Notes under the pieces: generated by a model
The model's database searches: none
What the model was told of the DNA's origin: nothing
Seen by the model: only the letters and a program-made list of their open reading frames with translations
Program-made: the position numbers and the translations under genes
NCBI GenBank assembly: GCA_946478975.1
Contig: CAMLEO010000160.1
Location: forward strand, 1-15,737
Length of the DNA stretch: 15,737 bases
From: an uncultured Steroidobacter sp.
GTDB lineage: Bacteria; Pseudomonadota; Gammaproteobacteria; Steroidobacterales; Steroidobacteraceae
Reading direction: 5' to 3'
Part shown: piece by piece, positions 9,901 through 15,737 of the stretch
How positions within the stretch are numbered: the first letter of the stretch is position 1
How the letters are laid out: each line of letters starts with the position of its first letter

Positions 9901-10026
9901 CGAGCATTCATCGGTGATCGCGATCGCCGTGTAGCCGAGCTCCGCGGCCATCGCGACCATCTCGACCGGTTGCGAGGCGCTCTTTAAGAAAGAGAAATTC
10001 GTGAGGCAGTGGAGCTCCGCGTACAT
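6958..10026 (-). CDS. dnaE2: Error-prone DNA polymerase DnaE2 (ImuC), C-family polymerase
   Basis: This 1022-residue protein has the usual DnaE2 length. It is the catalytic subunit of the SOS mutasome and copies damaged templates together with ImuA and ImuB at the beta clamp. The N-terminal PHP domain begins [18 protein letters not shown]; the second His of the canonical HxH motif is Leu here, as I would expect for DnaE2-type PHP domains. The polymerase active site is clear: [12 protein letters not shown] gives D366 and D368, and [10 protein letters not shown] gives D519. Finger and palm motifs include [12 protein letters not shown] (about 327-338), [12 protein letters not shown] (475-486), [18 protein letters not shown] (566-583) and [20 protein letters not shown]. 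A helix-hairpin-helix region (about 700-850) and a C-terminal OB fold (about 930-1003, [20 protein letters not shown]) follow. ATG 10026 matches the family start. The gene begins 12 bases after the imuB stop, with only a weak ribosome site. Confidence 0.97.
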   Translation of the reverse strand: [1022 protein letters not shown]

Positions 10027-10038
10027 ACATGCCGGCGC

Positions 10039-11628
10039 TCAGCCAAAGAGTCCATGCAATTGCCATGCGTCCGGTTGCTCTCGATCCCGGAAAGTCCAGC
10101 CGAGCGCGCCGGCGGGGGAGCGTGCGCGAAAGTAATCACGACACACGAGTTGCTCATCCCACCAGCCGGCATCGATTTTCTCGGGGCCAACGAGGTTGCG
10201 TTCGCGCATCATGGTCTTACTTGGACGCAGCGGCCGGGGTTTCGCGAGCAGCCACAACGGTCGAGGCGACTTGATGGGCGAATGTTTGATGGGTGCGGTC
10301 GTATCGACCGTGGCTTCCGGCGCGCTATGCGCGAATTCAGCTCGATGATCCGCGCGTGCTTGCAACGATCGAATCGCGTGACGGCCCAGGCGCGACTGCA
10401 GCCGTTCGAGCAGTCGCGCTTGGGCGGCGAGCGTGTCGAGCGTTTGGCCTTTCGCGAGCAGCAAATCCCCGGTCGTGCCATTCGCGCAGTGAAGTTTGGA
10501 GACTCGGATCGACATGGACGTCACGGGGGCCGGGAGCCGCACGCGCGCCAACTCTTCACGCAAAAGCTGTGCTGCGTGGGTCATATCTGCCGTCGGTTGG
10601 GCTAAGCCGAGCGGCACGGCGGTGGCTTCGTGCTCACGATGTTTTAAATCGATGTGCAGTCGCTCGATCGCAAGATTCCTGCGACTCAGAAACTTTTGCA
10701 GGCGCTGCAGCCGCCGTTCGATGATCACGCTCAACAAGCCGGTCGTTTCGATTTCAAACTCGAGCGGCACGCGATCTTGGTACTGCTCGGGTGCGACAAA
10801 ATCACGACGGACTTCCGGCTGCCGCCCCGTCGCCCGGTCGAGTTCTGCGAGTCGCTCGTAACCGATACGGCGAGCGACCCCGCCGCGTGGTAAACGCAGC
10901 AGATCGCCGACGGTGAGCACGCCAAAGCGCGTCAGGCGCAATTCGATCTCCGCGGGCCACATCAGCACGGCAATCGGCAGCCGAGACAGGTGCGTCAGCA
11001 GGTCCCGCGGCGGAACTGATGTCGGCTCGCGCGCTGCGCGTGCCAGCCACATGGCACTTTGAGCCGTGGCGCTCACCACGAACTGACTGCGCAGCCCACG
11101 CTGCAACAAATCCTTGCGCACATGGTCGACAAGCGCAGCGATGCCGCCGAACAGGCGCAAACTTCCTCGAATCTCCAGCAGCAATTCATTGGGAGGCTGG
11201 AGGCTCACGGAGGAGGTATATCGCTGGGCGAGCAGCGCGATCTCATCGAGTAGTTGACGTTCGCGAACGTGATGTCTCGGAAGAAATTGCGTGTCGGCGC
11301 ACAGAGCGATGCACGCGTTCAGCGAATGACCCGGTCGAATGCCCAGGGAGGCCGCCACGTCGTTGCACGTGACGACGGTTCCACGCCGGTCATCATCGAC
11401 GATGACGAGGGGTTGCGTTTCAAGCGTTGCGCGCGCCTCATCGGTGAGCGCGGAGAGTGCTGCATGCAGTGGCCAGTCCGGCAAATGAATGCCCAGCCAA
11501 ATCGCGCGCCGGCGAGTGGCGGGTCGCGCGGGCAAGCTCGTCGCTTCGGTGCGCGTGACTTCCCGAAGCGACTGGGTCGGACGCTGTGGTATGTGTTCCG
11601 CGGGAAACGGTAAGGGTAGCGCGATCAT
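10039..11628 (-). CDS. imuB: ImuB, Y-family-like non-catalytic mutasome adaptor
   Basis: The 529-residue protein resembles Y-family polymerases but lacks their catalytic carboxylates. The first motif reads AIWLGIHLPDWPLHAAL (residues 42-58) instead of DxDxFY, and the second reads LLLEIRGSLRLFGG (149-162) without the SxDE pair. In known ImuB proteins this fold acts as a hub that bridges ImuA and DnaE2 to the beta clamp. Helix-hairpin-helix-like (about 235-265) and little-finger-like (about 285-415) regions are present. The C-terminal ImuB domain ends with CRDYFRARSPAGALGWTF and QLHGLFG; the latter resembles a clamp-binding QLxxLF motif, though the ending is also a general ImuB signature. The first 41 residues form a polar extension before the palm. 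The ATG overlaps the imuA stop as ATGA, and AGGAG lies 7 bases upstream, so translational coupling is likely. Confidence 0.95.
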   Translation of the reverse strand: MIALPLPFPAEHIPQRPTQSLREVTRTEATSLPARPATRRRAIWLGIHLPDWPLHAALSALTDEARATLETQPLVIVDDDRRGTVVTCNDVAASLGIRPGHSLNACIALCADTQFLPRHHVRERQLLDEIALLAQRYTSSVSLQPPNELLLEIRGSLRLFGGIAALVDHVRKDLLQRGLRSQFVVSATAQSAMWLARAAREPTSVPPRDLLTHLSRLPIAVLMWPAEIELRLTRFGVLTVGDLLRLPRGGVARRIGYERLAELDRATGRQPEVRRDFVAPEQYQDRVPLEFEIETTGLLSVIIERRLQRLQKFLSRRNLAIERLHIDLKHREHEATAVPLGLAQPTADMTHAAQLLREELARVRLPAPVTSMSIRVSKLHCANGTTGDLLLAKGQTLDTLAAQARLLERLQSRLGRHAIRSLQARADHRAEFAHSAPEATVDTTAPIKHSPIKSPRPLWLLAKPRPLRPSKTMMRERNLVGPEKIDAGWWDEQLVCRDYFRARSPAGALGWTFRDREQPDAWQLHGLFG

Positions 11629-12263
11629 TTCGTGTCTCCTGCTTGCAAACGAAGCGGATCCACATCGAGCGTGAGATCAGTGGGTCGGCGACTGCGCACC
11701 TTGAGCACGCGCACACCCAATTGCGAGCCACGCGGTATCAGCATCAATCGAACATGGGCGGGCGAGGGTTCGCTCGCTGCCCCCGTGGATCGATACAACA
11801 CGATCGAGGTGCGCCCCGCAACCATCGCCAGTTTGAGTCGACGCAGACTCGGCGTCGTGATGGACGAAACCCAGGCGAGCACTGCGGCACACGCCCGGGC
11901 CTTGAGTGCCTGTTCCATCGACCACAGCGCGTCCTGCGCTGATGTCGTTGAGATCAACCAATGGGGACGATCGAGCAACGCCTGCTGCGCAAGGGCAATC
12001 GCGTTGGGTTCGTACGGTGGGTTGATCCATGCGACGAGGCGTGGCGCTGATGCCTCAGGATCAACTGAAGTGCGCAGCAGAGACAGGATCAGTTGCAACT
12101 CACCGATGCCGTAAACATCGGTGAGTATCTCAATCATCGCAGGTTGCGGCCAACCGCCACCGAGCGCCGCATCGAGCGCGGCGAACCCGGTGGCTGTCAG
12201 GGATGTTTCAGGCGCAATCGACTGTGCTCGCCAGACATTCGGGATTTGTAATGGATCGAACAT
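11625..12263 (-). CDS. imuA: ImuA, RecA-fold-like SOS mutasome accessory protein
   Basis: The 212-residue protein matches ImuA in size, sequence pattern and position upstream of imuB. The N-terminal part reads TGFAALDAALGGGWPQPAMIE (residues 24-44), then YGIGELQLILSLL where a RecA-type Walker A would be; the loop lacks the GKT of an active ATPase, as is usual for ImuA. A second conserved block reads PRLVAWINPPYEPNA. The tail ends in basic and hydrophobic strands (VRLMLIPRGSQLGVRVLKVRSRR). In characterised systems ImuA regulates RecA and mutasome assembly. The start at 12263 lies 13 bases after the stop of the zinc-ribbon gene and the gene overlaps imuB by 4 bases, so all are likely one transcript from the LexA-controlled promoter at 12574-12589. 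Confidence 0.92.
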   Translation of the reverse strand: MFDPLQIPNVWRAQSIAPETSLTATGFAALDAALGGGWPQPAMIEILTDVYGIGELQLILSLLRTSVDPEASAPRLVAWINPPYEPNAIALAQQALLDRPHWLISTTSAQDALWSMEQALKARACAAVLAWVSSITTPSLRRLKLAMVAGRTSIVLYRSTGAASEPSPAHVRLMLIPRGSQLGVRVLKVRSRRPTDLTLDVDPLRLQAGDTK

Positions 12264-12276
12264 GATGCGATCTCGA

Positions 12277-12555
12277 TCACGCCTTGCGATCCTTTCGCGC
12301 CGTGTTGATCAGTGACCACTCGGAATATGAACGGCCGGAGGCGGAGGCGGGGGCGGACGTCGTGCGTGGTCGATCTTCGAAACCTCGCGTGAGCGCCAGC
12401 GGATCCAAAAAAACATTCGTGCATGTCATGCACGCGTACAGCGACAGCGTCCCGACCGTAGCGTCGCCTTGCTTTGAGCGCACGACGTAGCCAATCACCT
12501 CGCATGCCACGCTTTTGCAAATAGGGCAGCGGTAATGCGAGCGTTGGTCGGGCAT
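12277..12555 (-). CDS. Small zinc-ribbon-like protein, first gene of the SOS mutasome operon
   Basis: I do not recognise this 92-residue protein as a named family. It shows C10-x2-C13 (RCPICKSVAC) and C42-x2-C45 (ACMTCTNVF), about 28 residues apart, the spacing of a zinc ribbon; C18 is an extra cysteine. The segment between is strand-like (VIGYVVRSK, TVGTLSLYAC). The second half (about 55-92) is Ser/Ala/Arg-rich, probably disordered, with a basic end. There is no signal peptide or membrane segment. The ATG at 12555 lies 18 bases from the LexA box, with only a weak ribosome site (GGA, 9 bases upstream). The stop is 13 bases before imuA on the same strand, so it should be induced with imuA-imuB-dnaE2. 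A role in DNA or protein binding within the damage response is inference. The gene is short, but its operon position and paired cysteines support it as real. Confidence 0.75.
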   Translation of the reverse strand: MPDQRSHYRCPICKSVACEVIGYVVRSKQGDATVGTLSLYACMTCTNVFLDPLALTRGFEDRPRTTSAPASASGRSYSEWSLINTARKDRKA

Positions 12556-12573
12556 CTGAGGAAATCCACAGGG

Positions 12574-12589
12574 CTGATTATACGTACAG
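12574..12589 (-). promoter_or_regulatory. LexA (SOS) box overlapping the -10 of the zinc-ribbon-imuA-imuB-dnaE2 operon
   Basis: The plus strand reads CTGATTATACGTACAG, a CTG-N10-CAG match to the gammaproteobacterial LexA consensus, extended to TACAGTA on one side. Read in the direction of transcription (minus strand) it is CTGTACGTATAATCAG and contains a perfect TATAAT (12582-12577). Bound LexA should therefore block RNA polymerase directly. No good -35 hexamer is evident. The predicted transcript start (near 12570) leaves a leader of about 15 bases before the ATG at 12555. Confidence 0.85.
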
Positions 12590-12680
12590 TACTGATCCTA
12601 GCACCCCCTCGACGGCTGGCAAGGTGAGGAAGTTCCCACTCGCAGCGGCACAGGCCTAAGTGCCTGATGACTCGTCTGAT

Positions 12681-12714
12681 TTAAATTAAAGGAGCGCTGC
12701 GGGCTGCGCGCTCC
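12681..12714 (-). terminator. Rho-independent terminator of the SRAP gene
   Basis: On the minus strand a 7-bp GC-rich stem (GGAGCGC with GCGCTCC, 10-base loop, 12691-12714) is followed by TTTAATTTAA. It sits 50 bases after the SRAP stop codon, insulating the SOS operon from read-through. The rest of the 12590-12764 gap shows no gene. Confidence 0.7.
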
Positions 12715-12764
12715 TCGTGATCGGGGTGTGGGAATTCGGGACGCGAGCGCGATCGCCCGAAAGC

Positions 12765-13694
12765 TCAAGCGGCGGCGACGGCGTGCTCGTAATAGGGTGA
12801 CTGGCGATCTGTCAGGATCGACTGCAATTCATCGGACGTGCACGCGGTCGGGTTGAGCCATCGATCCGCATTCGTCGGTTGAATATTGATGATCATTCGA
12901 TCGTGACCGGCGGCCCTGACTTCGTCGGGCGGCTCAGTGGTGACCGCGGCGAAACACAGCAGCGATGTTCCATCCTTCGGATCGTTCCACTCCCCATACA
13001 AGCAAGCCACCCACATGAGTTGCGCAGGCTGAGGCTTAAAATGCAGCACCACGTTCTTGCCGTCACGATCGACGTTCTCGAAGAACGACGTAACCAGCAT
13101 CAGCGCGTGGGTGTGTCCAAACTCTTTGCGCCAAAATTTCGATAAATTATCGGCGCGCGCATTGTAAAGACCAGGATATTTCCTATCGATGGACGCGGGC
13201 GTCCCCGCCTGGCGCAAGTGATAGCGCGCGAGGCGCACGAGTCGCTTTCCGTCCACTTCCACGACGATCGGTGCGTATGACATCGGGAAGATGCGGTCGT
13301 CATTCCTATGAGATTCCGACCCTTTGAGCAAGGCCAACTTCTCGAGCGCCGTCTCGATTTTATTGCTCGCAATTCGCTCGTCATTGCGGGCCGCCTTTGT
13401 TTCTTTCTCTTTCAGCTTACGTTGCGCATCGGCCAGACGTTTCTTCTGCGTAAAGACGTCCTGCTCGAGCCGGGTGACGTTCTCGTCTCGATAGCGGTCG
13501 AGTAGGGCTCGGATCCGTCGCTCCTGTTCAGATTTCGGCTCATCGAAGTTGCGCTCGAATCCCCGCGGAATGCGCACGGCACTGTCCGTGAGCCGGTGTT
13601 GGATCACCGTCTCGATCTGAGCAAGATCTGCGACCGCGCCGGTGAGGCGCAAGTATTCTTTCAACGACTGAGTGACTTTGGCTGAATAACACAT
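12765..13694 (-). CDS. SRAP domain protein (HMCES/YedK-type abasic-site crosslinking protein) with coiled-coil insertion
   Basis: SRAP proteins detect abasic sites in single-stranded DNA and shield them by a covalent thiazolidine link through Cys2, exposed after Met removal. I therefore start at ATG 13694, which gives MCYSAKVTQ (309 residues). The frame stays open to an ATG at 13805, but that start would bury the cysteine; an MCC at 13721 is another in-frame ATG with less family resemblance. Expected active-site residues are present: C2, N178 (YPGLYNARADN), E206 (TSFFENV, aligning with the usual GFYEW) and H264 (GHDRMIINI, aligning with HDRMP). Canonical YedK is about 220 residues; the extra length is mostly a charged coiled coil at about 56-123 (RLADAQRKLKEKETKAARND). 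The gene is divergent from the FAN1-type gene and adjoins the mutasome operon, fitting a damage-tolerance role. No strong ribosome site is visible. Confidence 0.93.
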   Translation of the reverse strand: MCYSAKVTQSLKEYLRLTGAVADLAQIETVIQHRLTDSAVRIPRGFERNFDEPKSEQERRIRALLDRYRDENVTRLEQDVFTQKKRLADAQRKLKEKETKAARNDERIASNKIETALEKLALLKGSESHRNDDRIFPMSYAPIVVEVDGKRLVRLARYHLRQAGTPASIDRKYPGLYNARADNLSKFWRKEFGHTHALMLVTSFFENVDRDGKNVVLHFKPQPAQLMWVACLYGEWNDPKDGTSLLCFAAVTTEPPDEVRAAGHDRMIINIQPTNADRWLNPTACTSDELQSILTDRQSPYYEHAVAAA

Positions 13695-13789
13695 GGACGC
13701 AAGTGTGCCAGGACAACACATCGACGCCTGCGAACCTTCGGCGGCTTGAATGGCGTCTGTCGCTGGAAATCGAGCGGGGTGAGGCGTTA

Positions 13790-13805
13790 CTGTACATGCG
13801 TCCAT
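13790..13805. promoter_or_regulatory. Degenerate LexA-like site in the SRAP/FAN1 divergent promoter region
   Basis: CTGTACATGCGTCCAT is preceded by TTA, so one half (TACTGTAC) matches the imu-operon box exactly, while the other half ends CAT instead of CAG. It lies 18 bases upstream of the FAN1-type ATG. On the minus strand it overlaps a possible SRAP promoter (TGGACC, 17 bases, TACAGT). LexA control of either gene is plausible but unproven. Confidence 0.4.
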
Positions 13806-13823
13806 CCCTGAGGTCCAGCCATC

Positions 13824-15482
13824 ATGTCCTCGCCCGATCCGCTGTACTACCTGAGAAATTTCGAGGAGGCGATCTCCTGCGTCCTGGCGCGCAGTGGCGA
13901 GTTGTTGGCTGAGGCGGAGCGGGTCTTTGCGGAGAACTTTTCGGCGTTGCCGGTTCCTGCCCGAGCGTTGCTCGTGCGCCTGGTGATGCGACAGGGTGAT
14001 TTGTTCCGTCGCTCGGCAATCAATTACGAGGAGATTGCCGATTTGGAGGCGGCGATCGACTCGCTAGTCGCGCTCACGTGGCTCGATCCGTGCCCGAAGC
14101 TTGCCGTAGATGAGCTGTTTCGATTGTGCACACGCGCGGAGTTCACCGTCCGCTTCCCGGAGTTACGATCCCGGTCGGTCACGAAAGCAGATGCGTATGT
14201 CACCTGTCTGGAGCGCTTCCCAGAAAACATGACGTTCGTCGAGTGGCTGCAGATGGATGAGCCAGTCTATCGGGTGACGATCGCGCCGGTGGTTTCGTGC
14301 TTTCGCTGGCTATTCTTTGGCAGAGATCGCCCGTGGTCTGAGTTCGTGCTCGCCGATCTCGGCATTTTTAAATATGAGTTGGTGCCGCTGGATGAAAACA
14401 GTCGCCCCTTCAACACGCGAGGCGAAGTTGAGTTCTTCTATGCATTGCGCCGCTGCGAAGATGCGCTTCGAGAAGGCGTGGCGCCTGCTGAAGCTGTCTT
14501 GCAACTTCCGGCCCCATGCACGAACGTGTCATGGCTCAATGTACTGCGAGAGCGTCTGCAGTTTCAGATTGGCCAGTTGGCCGAAATCGGAGCTGACCAT
14601 GACTTAGCCCTCGAGATATACGCTAGGTGCGACAGCGGAGAGGCGAGGGTGCGTCAGGCCAGGTTGCTCGAGCGACTGGCACGATTTGACGAAGCCCAAG
14701 CAGTGGTCACGCGCGCGCTCACCGAATCGTCCGATGAAGCGGAGCTTCAGAAGATACGACGCATCGATGTTCGCCTTCGACGTCGTCGCGGAGAGCGTAC
14801 GCGAATGGCGGCCTGCTCAAGAATCGCCATGACGGAGTTGGAGCTTGAATTCGCGCCGGACAAACGAGTCGAACTTCGCGTGCGAGATCACTTGTTCATT
14901 GAGCACTCGCCCGTCTTCTACGTCGAGAACAGCCTCGTCTGCTCGCTATTCGGATTGCTATGCTGGCCGGCGATTTTCGGGCCGATCCGTGGCGCGTTCT
15001 TTCATCGCTTCCACGCGGCACCGGTGGATCTATGGACTCGTGATTTCGTGCTACATCGAGCAGCGATCTTTGACCAGTGTCTCGCTGAACTCGACTCCGG
15101 CCAATATCGAACCAGCATCCTCGAGCGATTCGTCGACAAGTTCGACGTACGTTCGCCGTTCGTTCATTGGCAAGCCCTGAGTGCCGATCTTCTTCGGCAT
15201 GCGCTGCGCTGGATTCCTGCGGCGGACCTCAAACTCTATTTCGGACGCCTCCTAACGGATCTTCGGGAGAACTGTACGGGGTTGCCGGATCTGATCCAAT
15301 TCAACACCGGTGCGCGCGGCTATAGAATGATCGAAGTGAAGGGGCCGGGTGATCAGCTTCAGGATAACCAGCGCCGGTGGCTTGCCTATTGTAAGACGCA
15401 TCAGCTGCCAGTGGAGGTGCTCCGCGTGCATTGGTCATCACAGCGGGCGACTACGACAGCTGCGCGCCAGCCTATAGTTTGA
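13824..15482 (+). CDS. fan1: FAN1-type VRR-NUC structure-specific nuclease
   Basis: The 552-residue protein matches bacterial FAN1 in size and layout. FAN1 cleaves 5' flap DNA and releases interstrand crosslinks (phosphodiesterase I-type activity). The N-terminal region (YYLRNFEEAISCVL to about 120) fits the bacterial FAN1 DNA-binding part. A helical, TPR-like middle follows (about 200-330). The C-terminal VRR-NUC nuclease carries the metal-binding set E368 (VENSLVCSLFGLL), D489 (CTGLPDLIQF), E504 and K506 (RMIEVKGPGDQLQDNQRRWL), corresponding to human FAN1 E834, D960, E975 and K977. One change is odd: the family's LLxWDxxF reads LLCWPAIF here, with Pro for Asp at 382. The start ATG 13824 has GAGG 10 bases upstream. 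It is divergent from the SRAP gene, with which it may share regulation. No clear terminator follows. Confidence 0.93.
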   Translation: MSSPDPLYYLRNFEEAISCVLARSGELLAEAERVFAENFSALPVPARALLVRLVMRQGDLFRRSAINYEEIADLEAAIDSLVALTWLDPCPKLAVDELFRLCTRAEFTVRFPELRSRSVTKADAYVTCLERFPENMTFVEWLQMDEPVYRVTIAPVVSCFRWLFFGRDRPWSEFVLADLGIFKYELVPLDENSRPFNTRGEVEFFYALRRCEDALREGVAPAEAVLQLPAPCTNVSWLNVLRERLQFQIGQLAEIGADHDLALEIYARCDSGEARVRQARLLERLARFDEAQAVVTRALTESSDEAELQKIRRIDVRLRRRRGERTRMAACSRIAMTELELEFAPDKRVELRVRDHLFIEHSPVFYVENSLVCSLFGLLCWPAIFGPIRGAFFHRFHAAPVDLWTRDFVLHRAAIFDQCLAELDSGQYRTSILERFVDKFDVRSPFVHWQALSADLLRHALRWIPAADLKLYFGRLLTDLRENCTGLPDLIQFNTGARGYRMIEVKGPGDQLQDNQRRWLAYCKTHQLPVEVLRVHWSSQRATTTAARQPIV

Positions 15483-15604
15483 AAGCGCCTCGGGCGCCGC
15501 CATCTCGGAAAGTACCTGATCGAGTGTTGAAGGCATCGAACATGTCCCGGATCTCCACGTCGAGGCACGGGGTGTAGCGCAAGCGGCCTGAATGGCCTAA
15601 TCCG

Positions 15605-15685
15605 GATGCTGACGATCTGGAGCGAATTGAAGTATTGCGTGGGCCGCAGGGAACGCTTTACGGAGCAGGAGCGCTAGCGGCGTGA
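15605..15685 (+). pseudogene. Relic of a TonB-dependent receptor plug domain
   Basis: In frame from 15605 the DNA reads DADDLERIEVLRGPQGTLYG, then AGALAA and TGA (15683-15685). The LERIEVLRGPQGTLYG block is the hallmark of the TonB-dependent receptor plug. A one-base shift after CTA (15676) restores GGVI, the usual continuation, so the relic is both frameshifted and truncated. The same frame has a TAG at 15575-15577, so no start-proximal receptor sequence is present. The rest of 15483-15737 shows no intact gene. Confidence 0.75.
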
Positions 15686-15737
15686 TCGCGTCCCTGGACG
15701 TGGTGTACGAGCCGTGAGTGTTAGTTTAGTTTGGGCT

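Noticed and set aside
12647..12664. GGCAC/GTGCC inverted repeat between the imu promoter and the SRAP terminator
   Set aside because: Short stem, no T-tract on either strand and no fit to a known operator.
13695..13805. Upstream extension of the SRAP gene to an ATG at 13805
   Set aside because: It would add 37 residues before the conserved MCYSA start and abolish the N-terminal catalytic cysteine; it also overlaps the proposed promoter.
15485..15497. GCGCC-TCG-GGCGC hairpin just after the FAN1-type stop
   Set aside because: The stem has only 5 bp and no T-tract follows, so a terminator is not supported.
15474..15604. Minus-strand frame after the FAN1-type gene with coding-like G/C third positions
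   Set aside because: It ends inside the FAN1-type tail and I recognise no family; it may be an old relic but the sequence alone does not support a call.

Overview
The window looks like chromosomal DNA from a GC-rich proteobacterium, probably a gammaproteobacterium with many large envelope proteins and TonB-dependent receptors. This is inferred from the imuA-imuB-dnaE2 mutasome layout, an E. coli-type LexA box, frequent G/C third codon positions and a TonB-receptor relic at the right edge. No rRNA, tRNA, CRISPR array or intact mobile element was seen.

Left region (1-6716, plus strand): an apparently co-directional surface or exported module. It starts with the 3' end of a protein built from alternating beta-sandwich-like repeats. 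Next comes a roughly 1750-residue Sec-exported RHS/YD-repeat protein, in order: Kelch-like repeats, an SbsA-type Ig domain, a charged linker, a carboxypeptidase-regulatory-like domain, DUF6531, YD repeats, the RHS core and a short variable tip. A small TPR protein begins 4 bases after the RHS stop, the position where RHS immunity or partner genes are often found. The TPR gene, and less strongly the RHS tip, use many AGA/AGG arginine codons, unlike the RHS core, which suggests a separately acquired end cassette.

Middle region (6958-12589, minus strand): a tight SOS mutagenesis operon read right to left: a 92-residue zinc-ribbon protein, imuA, imuB and dnaE2. A CTG-N10-CAG LexA box with a perfect TATAAT inside it lies 18 bases upstream of the zinc-ribbon gene. 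That small gene is therefore the promoter-proximal member of the mutasome operon and is the most notable candidate for an undescribed component.

Right region (12691-15482): a SRAP (HMCES/YedK-type) abasic-site crosslinking protein on the minus strand, with a long coiled-coil insertion and its own terminator, is transcribed divergently from a FAN1-type VRR-NUC nuclease on the plus strand. Their shared upstream region holds a LexA-like site with one good half. Together, 6958-15482 forms a DNA-damage-response block: abasic-site capture, crosslink unhooking and error-prone translesion synthesis.

The last 255 bases hold no intact gene but include a short, frame-broken TonB-dependent-receptor plug fragment.
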